A DNA stretch of 64,000 bases from Murinocardiopsis flavida (GCF_003014485.1 NZ_PYGA01000006.1:186001-250000); one strand, 5' to 3'. Shown: positions 48,231 to 57,240, numbered from the stretch's first letter. Notes: generated by a model not told the origin, from the letters alone. Made by a program: numbers and translations.

Positions 48231-49532
48231 TCAGCCCTCTTCCAGGCGGGGGAACACGACCCGTTTGAGGATCAGCGTGATGGCGGCGGCCGTGGGGATG
48301 GCGATCAGGGCCCCGACCAGCCCGAGCAGCGCCCCGCCGAGCAGCGCCGCCGTGATGGTGGCCGTGGGGGCGACGTCGACCGAGCGCTGCATGATGCGCG
48401 GCGAGATGACGTAGCTCTCGATCTGCTGGTACACGAGGAAGAACGCCAGCGAGATCAGGCCGAGCCACCAGTCGCCGACCCCCACCACCAGCGACGCGAC
48501 GAGTGCGCCGATGGTCGTGCCGACCAGCGGGATCAGCGCGGTCACCGCGACGATGAGGCCGAGGGTCAGGGCGTATTGCGATCCGATGATGAGCAGGAAG
48601 ACGTAGGCGACGACGCCGCCGACGAGGGCGATGACGAGCTGGCCGCCGATGTAGGAGCCGATGCGCTGGAGGATCTCGTCGCCCAGTTCGCGGACCCCCG
48701 CGCGGCGCGAGCGCGGGACCAGCCGGTAGGACATCTCGGTGATCGCCGGCAGCGACGACAGGAAGAACAGGGTCAGGATCAGCACCGTGAACGTGGCGAA
48801 CAGCGAGTTGACGACCACGGCGCCGACGCCGATGATCCCGCCGAACACCTGCTCGCCGAACTTGGCGTTGAGCACCAGGTCCTGGAACTTCTCCAGCACC
48901 TTGAACCGGCGGTCGAGATCGGCGAGGAACGGGTTCGTGCGCAGCTCGTTGATGTAGTACGGCACGTCGGCGACGAACTCGCTGATCTGCTCGGTCAGCG
49001 GCGGCACCAGTGTCCACACGAACGCCGCGACGAACGCGACCAGGGCGAAGCAGACGATCAGGATGGCGGCCCAGCGCGGAATCCAGCGGTTCAGCGACAC
49101 GATCGTGGGGTTCAGCCCCACCGCGAGGAACAGCGCGACCAGGATGTAGATGAGGATCGACGCCGCCCCGACCAGCGCGTCGACCAGCAGCCAGGCGACC
49201 AGCACGCCGAGCGCGCCGGTGAACCCGATCTTGAAGAAGTTCAGCCGGGCCAGCTCGCCGCGCGGCTCGCCGACGTGCCTGCGCGCCGCGAGCATCACGG
49301 AGTCGGGCGTGCTCTCGGCGACCCCGGGGCCAGGGGACGCGGCGCCCTCCCCCGGTTGCGCGGCGTCGCCCTCGGCCGCCGTCGCGCCGGTGCCGCCGCC
49401 GGATTCCGGGGACGCCGGGTGTTCCGGGTCGTCCGGCGCCGGGTGCTCCTGAGGCTCTGGGGGCTGCTGAGATTCCGGGGGTTCCTGGGGCGCAGCCCCG
49501 CCGCCGTCGCCACGTGCGTCGTCGTCTGCCAC
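48231..49532 (-). CDS. AI-2E family (PerM-like) membrane protein
   Basis: A membrane protein of about 433 residues from the AI-2E transporter/PerM family. The first 85 residues are a disordered Pro/Glu/Gly-rich tail. The family's eight-helix layout then follows, with the extended extracellular domain (VPPLTEQISEFVADVPYYINEL) and the conserved IPLVGTTIGALVASLVVG and QQIESYVISPRIMQRSVDVAP motifs. Members export small molecules (AI-2) or ions (Na+/H+ antiport); the substrate here is unknown. GTG 49532 has GGGGAG 8 nt upstream; GTG 49547 is less well placed. A second, distant member is at 59106. Confidence 0.85.
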   Translation of the reverse strand: MADDDARGDGGGAAPQEPPESQQPPEPQEHPAPDDPEHPASPESGGGTGATAAEGDAAQPGEGAASPGPGVAESTPDSVMLAARRHVGEPRGELARLNFFKIGFTGALGVLVAWLLVDALVGAASILIYILVALFLAVGLNPTIVSLNRWIPRWAAILIVCFALVAFVAAFVWTLVPPLTEQISEFVADVPYYINELRTNPFLADLDRRFKVLEKFQDLVLNAKFGEQVFGGIIGVGAVVVNSLFATFTVLILTLFFLSSLPAITEMSYRLVPRSRRAGVRELGDEILQRIGSYIGGQLVIALVGGVVAYVFLLIIGSQYALTLGLIVAVTALIPLVGTTIGALVASLVVGVGDWWLGLISLAFFLVYQQIESYVISPRIMQRSVDVAPTATITAALLGGALLGLVGALIAIPTAAAITLILKRVVFPRLEEG

Positions 49533-49703
49533 CGCGCCGCTCCCCACCCCGAACGATCGGATCGCCAGGGCACAACCTAGCGGACGGGGCGGCCCGGGGC
49601 ACTGCCATTGCGCCGCGATCCGCGGCCGGTCCCTGCCATCGGGAGGACCCCGGGGCGTCCCCGGGGTGTCCCGCGCGACAGCGGCGCCGACCGCGCCCGC
49701 CGA

Positions 49704-50462
49704 TCACTCGTAGGGGTCGGGCGGGTTCTCGACGTCCTTCATCTCCGTCACCGTGAACCGGTGATCGCGCACGTCCTGGAGTTCGCCCTTCGGCTCCTGC
49801 CAGGTGCCGCGCACCGTCCACCAGGTGTCCTTCGCCGGCTCCTTCTCACCGGTGATGAGGACCCGGTTGACGATCGCGTCAGCGGCGCAGCACGCCATCT
49901 GCAAGCGCGCCAGGTACCAGCCCTTGCCGTCGGGGTGCGGCACCACGAACCCGGTGAGTTCGACCTCGCGCCCCGACAGGGCGCGATCCTGGTCGGTCCA
50001 GGCCCGCATGACGAACTCCTGCAACTCCATCGTGCGGGGGCCGTCGCCGTTGGTGCCGAGGTCGGCGAACCCGCCCTCCTCGGCCTCCTTGGGCGCCTCG
50101 GCGGCGGCCCCGTTGCTCGCCGAGTACGCGCCCAGCGGGGGCGGGGCGATGACGAACACGGCGACGACGGGGAGCAGCAGCAGCCAGGCGACACCGGGTC
50201 CGCGGCCGTGATCGTGGCCGTGCCCGGCGTGGGCGTAGTCGTCGTAGGCGTGGTCCTCCGGTGCGTCGCCTCCCTGCGACGCCACGCGGACATCGGCGGC
50301 GATCGACACGACGCCGAGCACGACCAGCACCACGCCCGCGCCGATCAGGAACGGGCGGAACACCTCCTGCACGTAGTTCAGGTACAGGTCGGTCGCCAGT
50401 GTCGCGCTCAGCGACGCGGCGCCCAGCAGGACGAGCACGAGTCCCTGCGCGATGCGGTTCAC
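49704..50462 (-). CDS. TIGR03943/DUF1980 family membrane protein, partner of the adjacent permease
   Basis: A 252-residue protein with two N-terminal membrane segments, a His-rich loop (DDYAHAGHGHDHGRG, about residues 75-90) that could bind metal, a third helix (VAWLLLLPVVAVFVIAPPPLG) and a C-terminal soluble domain. The last holds ELTGFVVPHPDGKGWYLARLQMACCAADA, whose Cys-Cys pair and GFV...R..M.CCAAD pattern are typical of DUF1980 (YcgQ). The GTG at 50462 overlaps the permease stop (GTGA, 50459-50462). Such pairs are often linked to metal homeostasis; the cargo is not known. Confidence 0.85.
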   Translation of the reverse strand: MNRIAQGLVLVLLGAASLSATLATDLYLNYVQEVFRPFLIGAGVVLVVLGVVSIAADVRVASQGGDAPEDHAYDDYAHAGHGHDHGRGPGVAWLLLLPVVAVFVIAPPPLGAYSASNGAAAEAPKEAEEGGFADLGTNGDGPRTMELQEFVMRAWTDQDRALSGREVELTGFVVPHPDGKGWYLARLQMACCAADAIVNRVLITGEKEPAKDTWWTVRGTWQEPKGELQDVRDHRFTVTEMKDVENPPDPYE

Positions 50463-51523
50463 AGCAGCAGCCCTCCGATGGCGAAGCTGAAGACCAGGGT
50501 GGCGATGAGGACCAGCGGCACGAAGCGGCGCACGAACGTCCAGCCGAACGTCCCGGCCTGCAACGCGATGAGCTTCAGGTCGACCATGGGCCCCACCACC
50601 AGGAACGCGAGTTTCGCCGTGTTGGAGAACTCGCTGAGGCTGGCCGCGACGAACGCGTCGGCCTCGGAGCAGATCGACAGCAGGATCGCCAGCAGGGCGA
50701 GCACCAGGACGGAGACGACGGGCATGTCGGCCACCGCGATGACCCAGTCGCGCGGCACGATGACGTTGAGGGTCGCCGCCGCCAGCCCGCCGACGACCAG
50801 GAACCCTCCGGCGTGCATGAGGTCGTGCCGCATGGAGTCGGCGAACACCTGCCACTTCGTGGCGCCGGGGTCGTGGTGCACCCGCTGCGGGCGCATCCAG
50901 TCGGTACGGCCGAAGCGCGCCCAGAGCCAGCCCACCACCACCGCCGCGCCCAGCGACGCGACGAACCGGGCCGCCACCATCTCGGGCTGGCCGGGAAACG
51001 CCACGGCCGTGGCGACCAGCACGATGGGGTTGATCGCCGGGGCGGAGAGCAGGAAGGTCAGCGCGGCTGCCGGCGCGACCCCGCGCCGGATCAGCCCGTT
51101 GGCGACCGGCACCGACGCGCACTCGCAACCGGGCAGGACGGCGCCGGCGGCGCCGGCGACGGGGACGGCCGCAGCGGCGTTCTTCGGGATCACCCGCTGC
51201 CAGAACGAGGCCGGGACGAACGCGGTCAGCGCCGCCGACAGCGCGACGCCGAACACCAGGAACGGCATCGCCTGGAGGCTGATGGCCGTGAAGATGGTCG
51301 CCCAGGCCAGGAACGCCTCGTTGGTGAGGCGGTCGGACAGCCACGCCTCGCCGACACCGAGCAGCACGATGAACACGGCGAACAGCCACACGGTCGCCGT
51401 GCGCCGCGGGCCGGACGGACGGCCCCAGTCGGCGGGCGGCAGGGATTCGTCGCGGCCGTCGAACCCGTCGGCCAGGGAGTCGCCCAGCGATGCGGGTACG
51501 GGTTCCGCTGACCTCTCAGGCAC
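50459..51523 (-). CDS. UPF0718/YraQ-type permease
   Basis: A 354-residue membrane permease of the YraQ/ArsP_1 (DUF318) family with about eight to ten helices. The hallmark is GAVLPGCECASVPVANGL (Cys-Glu-Cys), repeated in altered form in the second half as LLSICSEADAFVAASL. Related proteins expel organoarsenicals or work in zinc-responsive operons. The GTG at 51523 has AGAGGA 5 nt upstream; ATG 51565 would begin inside the predicted operator. It is cotranscribed with the DUF1980 partner. Confidence 0.85.
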   Translation of the reverse strand: MPERSAEPVPASLGDSLADGFDGRDESLPPADWGRPSGPRRTATVWLFAVFIVLLGVGEAWLSDRLTNEAFLAWATIFTAISLQAMPFLVFGVALSAALTAFVPASFWQRVIPKNAAAAVPVAGAAGAVLPGCECASVPVANGLIRRGVAPAAALTFLLSAPAINPIVLVATAVAFPGQPEMVAARFVASLGAAVVVGWLWARFGRTDWMRPQRVHHDPGATKWQVFADSMRHDLMHAGGFLVVGGLAAATLNVIVPRDWVIAVADMPVVSVLVLALLAILLSICSEADAFVAASLSEFSNTAKLAFLVVGPMVDLKLIALQAGTFGWTFVRRFVPLVLIATLVFSFAIGGLLL

Positions 51524-51567
51524 GGGTGTCCTCTGGTGCAGGGGATGTTCGGAAGGTCGCGCCATAG

Positions 51568-51583
51568 TAACCGACAACGGTTA
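51568..51583 (-). promoter_or_regulatory. Palindromic operator upstream of the permease operon
   Basis: TAACCGACAACGGTTA is an inverted repeat (TAACCG/CGGTTA, 4-nt centre) in a short AT-rich patch, about 45 nt before the GTG at 51523. The surrounding TTGATAACCG recalls the TGATAA half of some Zur/Fur-type sites. The regulator is unknown. Confidence 0.5.
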
Positions 51584-51608
51584 TCAACGCCGAATTCGCG
51601 CCACGGCC

Positions 51609-51648
51609 CCGCCGGTCCGGGGCCGCGCCGCGGGCCCCGGACCGGCGG
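51609..51648 (-). terminator. 16-bp perfect hairpin terminator
   Basis: CCGCCGGTCCGGGGCC (51609-51624) pairs with 51633-51648 around an 8-nt loop, directly past the stop of the acetyltransferase gene (51653). Confidence 0.75.
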
Positions 51649-51652
51649 CACC

Positions 51653-52177
51653 TCACAGGTCGTCGGCGAGCAAGTCCATCAGCAGTCCGTCGCGCCACCG
51701 GCCCTGCGGGTCGCGCCAGTACCGCCGCAGCACGCCGACCCGCCGGAACCCGACCTTCTCATAGGCGCGGACGGCGGCCGTGTTGTCGAGCGCCGGGTCG
51801 ATGACGATCCGGTGGTGGCCCCGCTCGGTGACCAGCCAGTCGACCAGCAGCCGCAACGCCGCGACCCCCATCCCGCGGCCCCGCAGTGCCGGGTCGAGGA
51901 ACACGTCGATACCGGCGTGCCGGTAGTCCGGGTCGTCCTCCTCGTAGAACTGCACCATCCCGCGCACCTCGCCGGCGGCGAGCAGGACATAGCGCCAGGA
52001 GTCGGTGGACGCCGCCGTGAAGTCCTCGGTGCCCCACCACATGGCGACGTCGGGCAGCCGCACGATCCGGTCGAGCGCCGCGGCGTCGTCGGGTGTCCAC
52101 CGCCGCAGCGTGAAGTCCGCGCCGGTCAGCGCCGCGACGGGCGCGCTGCCACCGGGATCGGAATCGGAATTGGCCAT
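51653..52177 (-). CDS. GNAT-family N-acetyltransferase, AAC(6')-like
   Basis: A 174-residue acetyltransferase. The acetyl-CoA loop is DPALRGRGMGVAALRLLVDWL (R-x-x-G-x-G), followed by RIVIDPALDNTAAVRAYEKVGFRRVG. The N-terminal FTLRRWTPDDAAALDRI and VQFYEEDDPDYRHAGIDVF resemble AAC(6') aminoglycoside acetyltransferases and RimJ-like enzymes. Substrate and any resistance role are not shown by sequence. ATG 52177 was chosen because conserved sequence begins shortly after it. Confidence 0.8.
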   Translation of the reverse strand: MANSDSDPGGSAPVAALTGADFTLRRWTPDDAAALDRIVRLPDVAMWWGTEDFTAASTDSWRYVLLAAGEVRGMVQFYEEDDPDYRHAGIDVFLDPALRGRGMGVAALRLLVDWLVTERGHHRIVIDPALDNTAAVRAYEKVGFRRVGVLRRYWRDPQGRWRDGLLMDLLADDL

Positions 52178-52220
52178 GCGCGCCAGCCTACGGCGCGGGG
52201 CCGCCGCGGCGGCGCGGCAG

Positions 52221-52246
52221 CGGTGCCGCGGCGCGCCGCGGCACCG
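52221..52246 (-). terminator. 26-bp perfect palindrome, terminator
   Basis: An uninterrupted palindrome with CGGTGCCGCGGCG as its left half. It starts 8 nt past the reductase stop (52254). It would fold into a hairpin with a minimal loop. Confidence 0.7.
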
Positions 52247-52253
52247 GCGCGCG

Positions 52254-53273
52254 CTACTCGCCGCCGTCGAGCCGCACCACCATCTTGCCCGTGTTGCCAC
52301 CGCGCAGCATCGAGATGAACGCCTCCGGGGCGTTGTCCAACCCGTCGACGACGGTTTCGCGGAACTCCACCTTGCCCGCCGCGACCAGCGGCGCGACGTC
52401 GCGGTAGAACTCCCCGGCGAGGTGCATCTCGTCGCTGACGATGAACCCCTGGAGGCCCAGCCGCTTGGTGACCAGGTAGCCCATGTTGCGCGGGCCCGAT
52501 GGTGCCTCGGTGGCGTTGTAGCCGGAGATCGCACCGCAGATCGCGAACCGCGCGAAGTCGTTGGCGACCCCGATCGCGGCCTCCAGGTGCTCGCCGCCCA
52601 CGTTGTCGAAGTAGACGTCGATGCCGTTGGGCGCCGCCGCAGCCAGCTGCTCGGCGACCGGGCCGTCCTTGTAGTTGAAGGCCGCGTCGAAGCCGAGTTC
52701 GCCGGTGACGTAGGCGACCTTCTCCGCCGAGCCCGCGCTGCCGATGACGCGCTCCGCGCCGCGCAGCCGGGCGAGCTGGCCGACGATGCCGCCGACCGCC
52801 CCGGCCGCGCCGGACACGAACACGGTGTCGCCCTGGACCATCCGCGCCTTGTGCACCAGCCCCACGTAGGCGGTGATGCCGGGCATCCCCAGCACACCGA
52901 GGTAGGCCGAGGCGGGGACGGAGTCCGTGACGTTGACCGGGCGCACCTCCGCCGTGGTCAGCAGCGCGTGCTCCCGCCAGCCCTCCTGGTGCAGGACGAC
53001 GGTGCCCTTGGGGAAGTCCTCGTCGCCCGAGGCGTGCACCACGCCGACCGCCGCGCCCACCATGGGGGCGTTCAGCTCGTAGGGGTCGGTGTAGGTGCGC
53101 ACGCCCGTCATCTTGCCGCGCATGTAGGGGTCGACCGACAGAGCGATGTTGCGGACCAGCAGCTCCCCGTGTCCCGGGTCGGGCAGGTCGCGCTCGGCGA
53201 TCGTGAAGTCGTCGAGCCGCGGCTCGCCCTTCGGCCAGGCGACCAGGTGCACTTCGCGGGTGGTCACGGGCAT
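52254..53273 (-). CDS. NADP-dependent MDR enone reductase (PTGR/curcumin reductase type)
   Basis: A 339-residue zinc-free medium-chain reductase that reduces alpha,beta-unsaturated ketones or aldehydes with NADPH. It carries the family markers VRNIALSVDPYMRGKM, LGMPGITAYVGL, the nucleotide loop VSGAAGAVGGIVGQLARL, YFDNVGGEHLEAAI, RFAICGAISGYN and GFIVSDEM. It is close to leukotriene B4 12-hydroxydehydrogenase/CurA types. ATG 53273 has AGAGGA upstream. It seems to be a single-gene unit, with a palindromic terminator behind it. Confidence 0.9.
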   Translation of the reverse strand: MPVTTREVHLVAWPKGEPRLDDFTIAERDLPDPGHGELLVRNIALSVDPYMRGKMTGVRTYTDPYELNAPMVGAAVGVVHASGDEDFPKGTVVLHQEGWREHALLTTAEVRPVNVTDSVPASAYLGVLGMPGITAYVGLVHKARMVQGDTVFVSGAAGAVGGIVGQLARLRGAERVIGSAGSAEKVAYVTGELGFDAAFNYKDGPVAEQLAAAAPNGIDVYFDNVGGEHLEAAIGVANDFARFAICGAISGYNATEAPSGPRNMGYLVTKRLGLQGFIVSDEMHLAGEFYRDVAPLVAAGKVEFRETVVDGLDNAPEAFISMLRGGNTGKMVVRLDGGE

Positions 53274-53481
53274 GGAGTCCTCTTTTCTGACGGTGGCCGG
53301 CCGGTGGTCCGCCGCTGCGCGGCCCGGCTCCGGCACTGTCCGGTCCGGCGGTGCACGGCGAACCGGGGGTACCGCACCAGGCTGCCCGCTCACAGGGCGT
53401 TGACACCGGAGGACATGCTGCGGCCGCGGCAACGTTTCACCCGTTCCGGGCCGGGAAGTCGCGGGGAAAGGAGGTGACGGC

Positions 53482-53832
53482 GTGACCAACACGAGCAGAC
53501 CGGCCGTTTCCGGCGACGCACCCGACTCCACCGCCATGGCGGAGAAGCCCGACCACTGGGGCAGCCCGAGGTCGTGGCTGTGCATCAGCACCATGATCGC
53601 GGGCTTCACCGGCGCCGGGGTGGCCCTCACGCTGGGGCCCGCCTGGACGTGGGTGGCGATCGGCGCGGCCGTGTTCGTCCTCGGCGGTGTCGCGGCGGTG
53701 GTGCTGCGCGTCAACCGGGACAACGTGATCGACGACGCCCACATCCGCACCGTGCACGCGAACCGCGACCCGGCGGCGCCGCCGGCCGACGACGGCCGCG
53801 CGCACGGCGCCACGGCCGCGGGACGCCACTGA
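53482..53832 (+). CDS. Small two-helix membrane protein, HGxxPAAW-like
   Basis: A 116-residue protein with two membrane helices (about residues 34-52 and 56-76) after a polar N-terminus. The segment HWGSPRSWL before helix 1 resembles the HGxxPAAW motif of a small actinobacterial membrane family of unknown function. The GTG start follows AAAGGAGGTGAC, a complete complement to the 16S rRNA tail and the strongest ribosome site I saw in the window. A long terminator follows the gene. Confidence 0.65.
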   Translation: MTNTSRPAVSGDAPDSTAMAEKPDHWGSPRSWLCISTMIAGFTGAGVALTLGPAWTWVAIGAAVFVLGGVAAVVLRVNRDNVIDDAHIRTVHANRDPAAPPADDGRAHGATAAGRH

Positions 53833-53902
53833 CACCGCGCCGCCGCCGCGCAGCGGCACCCTGAGCGCGGCGCTGACGGCAACCCACCGACGCCGTGCAC
53901 AG

Positions 53903-53946
53903 CGAAGCGGCCCCCGACCGGATCACTCCGGTCGGGGGCCGCTTCG
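53903..53946. terminator. 20-bp perfect bidirectional terminator
   Basis: The stem 53903-53922 pairs fully with 53927-53946 around the loop TCAC; the left arm holds GAAGCGGCCCCCGACCGGA. It lies between convergent genes (stop at 53832 on plus, stop at 53963 on minus) and should serve both. Confidence 0.88.
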
Positions 53947-53962
53947 TCAATCGCGTGGTGCC

Positions 53963-55576
53963 TTAGCCGCGGCGGGCGTCGGTGGGACGGCGGTCCGCAC
54001 GGTGGAAGGACGAGCGCCCGGAGCCGCGGCGGTCGTCGCCGCCACCGCGGTAGGGGCGGCGCTCCCCGTCGAACCGGCGCTCGTCGCCACCGCGGAACGG
54101 GCGGCGCTCGCCCACCCCGCGCGGGGCCTCGCGGCGGTCGCCGGAGTCGCGGCGGTCATCGCTCCGGAACGGACGGCGGTCGCCGTCGAACCGGCGCTCA
54201 CCACCGGAGTCGCGGCGGTCGTCGCCCCGGAACGGGCGGCGCTCCCCCTCGAACCGGCGGCCGCCGCCCTCGCGGCGGTCGCCCGACGGGCGGCCGTAAC
54301 CGCCCTGGCGGGGTCCGCCCCGGCTCGGGCCGCCACGGCCGTTGCGCCCGTTGCGGCCGCCGCGGCGCTCAGGCTCCGGCGGCTCGATCCACGGCTCCCA
54401 CGACGGCTCCTTGGCCCCGGTGACCTGGGACAGCAGCTCGTCGCCCGGGTTCACCAGGTGCTGCTTGGCGTCGACCCCGGCGTCCATGAGCAGCTTGCGC
54501 GCGGTGCGGCGCTGGTTGGGCGCCACAATGGACACGACCCGGCCGGACTCCCCCGCCCGCGCGGTGCGCCCGCCGCGGTGCAGGTAGTCCTTGTGGCCGG
54601 TGGGCAGGTCGACGTTGACGACCAGGTCGATACCGTCGACGTGGATGCCGCGGGCGGCGACGTCGGTGGCGACCAGGGTCTGGATCTTGCCTTCCTTGAA
54701 CTTCGCCAGGGTGCGCGTGCGCACGCTCTGCGTCTTGCCGCCGTGCAGCGACGCGGAGGGGACACCGGCGTCGGCGAGCTGCTCGCTGATCATGTCGGCG
54801 CGGTGCTTGCTGCGCACGAACAGCAGCGTGCGGCCGTCGCGCGCCGCGATCTGGGTGACGATGGTGCTCTTGTCGCGGGGCAGCACCTTCAGCAGGTGGT
54901 GCTCCATGGTGGCGACCTGGGAGACGGGCGGGTCGACCGAGTGGGTGACCGGCTCGTTCAGGTAGCGCCGCACCAGCTTGTCGACGTCGCCGTCGAGCGT
55001 CGCGGAGAACAGCATGGTCTGGCCGTCCAGGCTCACCTGGTCGAGCAGCTCGCTGACCTGCGGCATGAAGCCCATGTCGCACATCTGGTCGGCTTCGTCG
55101 AGCACCGAGATCTGGACGTCGTCCAGCTCGCAGGCACCCTGCTCGATCAGGTCGCTGAGGCGGCCGGGGGTTGCGACCAGCACCTCGACACCGCGGCGCA
55201 GCTCGTTGATCTGGCGGGTGTAGGAGCTGCCGCCGACGACGTCGCCGACGCGGGCGCCGATGGCGTTCGCGTAGGGGCGCAGTGCGTCGCGGACCTGGTG
55301 GGCGAGTTCGCGGGTGGGCACGAGCACGAGGCCGCGCGGACGGCGCGACGCGGCGCGGCGTTCACTGGCGCGCATGAGCAGGGGAAGACCGAACGCGATG
55401 GTCTTGCCCGACCCGGTGCGGCCGCATCCGAGGATGTCGCGGCCCGCGACGGCGTCGGGAATGGCGGCGACCTGAATCGGGAAGGGCTCGGTGAGCCCGT
55501 TCGCGGCGAGGGCGTCGAGCATCTCCGCGGGGAGACCAAGATCACCGAAAGCCGGGCAGGCGGCATTGTCCGTCAA
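53963..55576 (-). CDS. DEAD-box RNA helicase with Arg/Gly-rich tail
   Basis: A 537-residue ATP-dependent RNA helicase. In order: Q motif (FPIQVAAIP), Walker A GRTGSGKT, PTRELAHQV, GG, TPGR, DEAD in VLDEADQM, SAT, LLFVRSKHRADM, TDVAARGIHVDGIDLVVN and motif VI HRGGRTARAG. From about residue 395 the tail is repeats of ERRPFRGDDRRDSGG and related units, an RNA-binding, probably disordered region. It likely unwinds structured mRNA or rRNA, as cold-shock helicases do. The start is unsure: TTG 55576 has GAGGAAGG 10 nt upstream; no good ATG or GTG lies near the conserved start. Confidence 0.88.
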   Translation of the reverse strand: MTDNAACPAFGDLGLPAEMLDALAANGLTEPFPIQVAAIPDAVAGRDILGCGRTGSGKTIAFGLPLLMRASERRAASRRPRGLVLVPTRELAHQVRDALRPYANAIGARVGDVVGGSSYTRQINELRRGVEVLVATPGRLSDLIEQGACELDDVQISVLDEADQMCDMGFMPQVSELLDQVSLDGQTMLFSATLDGDVDKLVRRYLNEPVTHSVDPPVSQVATMEHHLLKVLPRDKSTIVTQIAARDGRTLLFVRSKHRADMISEQLADAGVPSASLHGGKTQSVRTRTLAKFKEGKIQTLVATDVAARGIHVDGIDLVVNVDLPTGHKDYLHRGGRTARAGESGRVVSIVAPNQRRTARKLLMDAGVDAKQHLVNPGDELLSQVTGAKEPSWEPWIEPPEPERRGGRNGRNGRGGPSRGGPRQGGYGRPSGDRREGGGRRFEGERRPFRGDDRRDSGGERRFDGDRRPFRSDDRRDSGDRREAPRGVGERRPFRGGDERRFDGERRPYRGGGDDRRGSGRSSFHRADRRPTDARRG

Positions 55577-55800
55577 GTGACGTAAACCTTCCTCATCGAT
55601 CGGCGGCGTTTCGAGGAAGGCTTCGAGACGGCATGGGTCAGCCTGCGAAGTATCACACAAACGCGCCGGAAAAACGCGACACGAGGCACGGGAGACGGCC
55701 TCGGCGCCAAGCGGCCCGGCGCGCCCGGATGCGCGCAGCAGGAATCGACCGCCTTTGGCAGCGTACTGGAACCTTTGGCACAACCGGTAAGCGGCCCCGA

Positions 55801-56676
55801 TTATTCCGGCCCCGGCACCCCCTGCGACGCCGCGCCGCGCTCGCCGGGGCCGCCCTCGACCGCGGCACCGGCGAGCGCGTTGAACCGGTCGATCTGCGCC
55901 GCCCGCTCGGCTCCTGCCTGCTGTTCCAGGGTGTTGCCCTGCGCCTGGGAGAGGAGCGCCTTCACCGCGGACGCGGTGTCGGCGGGCACCGCGAGCAGGG
56001 CCGCGGTGAGGTCGGACACAGCGGCGTCGAGTTCGGCGCCCGGCACCACGACCTCGGCGAGGCGCAACTCGCGGGCCTCCGCCGCGGACACGGTGCGCGC
56101 CGTCAGGCACAGTTCGAGGGCGCGCGGCAGGCCGACGAGGTCGACCAGCGGCTTGGTACCCGTGAGGTCGGGGACCAGGCCGAACGCGGCCTCCTTCATG
56201 CAGAACGCGGCGTCCTCGGCGACGACCCTGAGGTCGCAGGCGAGCGCGAGCTGGAACCCGGCCCCGATGGCGTGCCCGCGCACGGCGGCGACGCTGACGA
56301 TGTCGGGGCGCCGCAGCCAGGTGAACCCCGCCTGGAACTCGGCGATGACGGCGTCGAAGGCGGCCCGCTGCTCGGGCCCGGCGCCGACGAGGGAATGCAG
56401 GGAGCGCTCGCCCTCGACCCCCGCGGGGGAGAACATGGCGAGGTCGATGCCCGCGGAGAACGAGGGGCCGTCGCCCGCGACCACCACGACCCGGACGGTG
56501 TCGGGCAGGGTGCGGCCGATGCGGGCCAGCTCGGTCCAGGTGCGGCCGGTCATGGCGTTGCGCCGCTCGGGGCGGGCGAGGGTGATGGTCGCAACGGCGC
56601 CGTCGATGTGGAGGCGCAGGCCCGCCGCCGCGAGGGCGCCTCCGGGGCTGCCGGCGGCCGGTGCGGTGTCCGTCAC
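55801..56676 (-). CDS. Enoyl-CoA hydratase/isomerase family protein
   Basis: A 291-residue crotonase-fold enzyme. The oxyanion-hole segments are FSAGIDLAMF and RGHAIGAGFQLALACDLRVVA. In FCMKEAAFGLVPDLTGTKPL the second catalytic Glu of true hydratases (usually P-E-x-x-x-G) reads as Lys-Glu-Ala, so both a Glu and the Asp after Pro remain candidates. The substrate (an acyl-CoA) is unknown; it may belong to fatty acid degradation. The start is a GTG at 56676 with GGAG upstream. The C-terminal 20 residues are Gly/Pro-rich. Confidence 0.85.
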   Translation of the reverse strand: MTDTAPAAGSPGGALAAAGLRLHIDGAVATITLARPERRNAMTGRTWTELARIGRTLPDTVRVVVVAGDGPSFSAGIDLAMFSPAGVEGERSLHSLVGAGPEQRAAFDAVIAEFQAGFTWLRRPDIVSVAAVRGHAIGAGFQLALACDLRVVAEDAAFCMKEAAFGLVPDLTGTKPLVDLVGLPRALELCLTARTVSAAEARELRLAEVVVPGAELDAAVSDLTAALLAVPADTASAVKALLSQAQGNTLEQQAGAERAAQIDRFNALAGAAVEGGPGERGAASQGVPGPE

Positions 56677-56836
56677 GGGTGGTCTCCTCGGCGCTGGTCG
56701 GCTCGGCGGGGCGCCCGCCGATCGTCGTGCGGTTCACCGTAACCGGTGCCGGGCGACGGTGCGGCGGCGCCGAGCGCGGCGCGTCTGGGCGGGGACGCGG
56801 TCCCCGGCGCCGCCGTGCGCTGACCTGTGGGGCTGA

Positions 56837-57046
56837 TCAGCGAGAGCGGCGGGTGGCGCCGCCGCGACCGCGCAGGCTTACCCCCGACTCGCTGAGCAGC
56901 CGGTGCACGAACCCGTAGGAGCGTCCGGTACTGGCTGCGAGCGATCGGATGCTCTCTCCGCTCTCGTAGCGCCTCTTCAGCTCCGTGGCAAGGTCCGATC
57001 GGTCGGATCCCGTCACCCGGGTTCCCTTCCTCAGCGTCTCGGCCAC
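56837..57046 (-). CDS. Small helix-turn-helix DNA-binding protein, Gbn-like
   Basis: A 69-residue basic protein: MAETLRKGTRVTGSDRSDL, then the helix-turn-helix SIRSLAASTGRSYGFVHRLLSESG and a tail GRGGATRRSR. From memory it closely resembles SCO1839/Gbn, a nucleoid-associated protein of Streptomyces that binds GATC-containing sites; this was not checked by search. The GTG start has AGGAGG upstream. It is probably an abundant chromosome-binding or regulatory protein and a single-gene unit. Confidence 0.75.
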   Translation of the reverse strand: MAETLRKGTRVTGSDRSDLATELKRRYESGESIRSLAASTGRSYGFVHRLLSESGVSLRGRGGATRRSR

Positions 57047-57208
57047 GAGGTACCTCCTGTGCTATCGGCGACCGGTAGGACATTGCTGCCCATGATCAGC
57101 CATGGGGGCGACAGTGGCTACCCGAGAGAACGCGAAAAGGCCGCAGGGCGGCGCCGCCGGGGCACGCGGAGGCGTTTTGGACATCACTTAACCACCTGCC
57201 GAAACCCG

Positions 57209-57240
57209 CCCCTGGCTGGTCGTCTGCGCCATGCCAGGGG
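57209..57240 (-). terminator. Short hairpin downstream of the ABC-F gene
   Basis: CCCCTGGC (57209-57216) pairs with GCCAGGGG (57233-57240) around a 16-nt loop, 37 nt past the ABC-F stop. It is weaker than the other terminators here. Confidence 0.4.
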
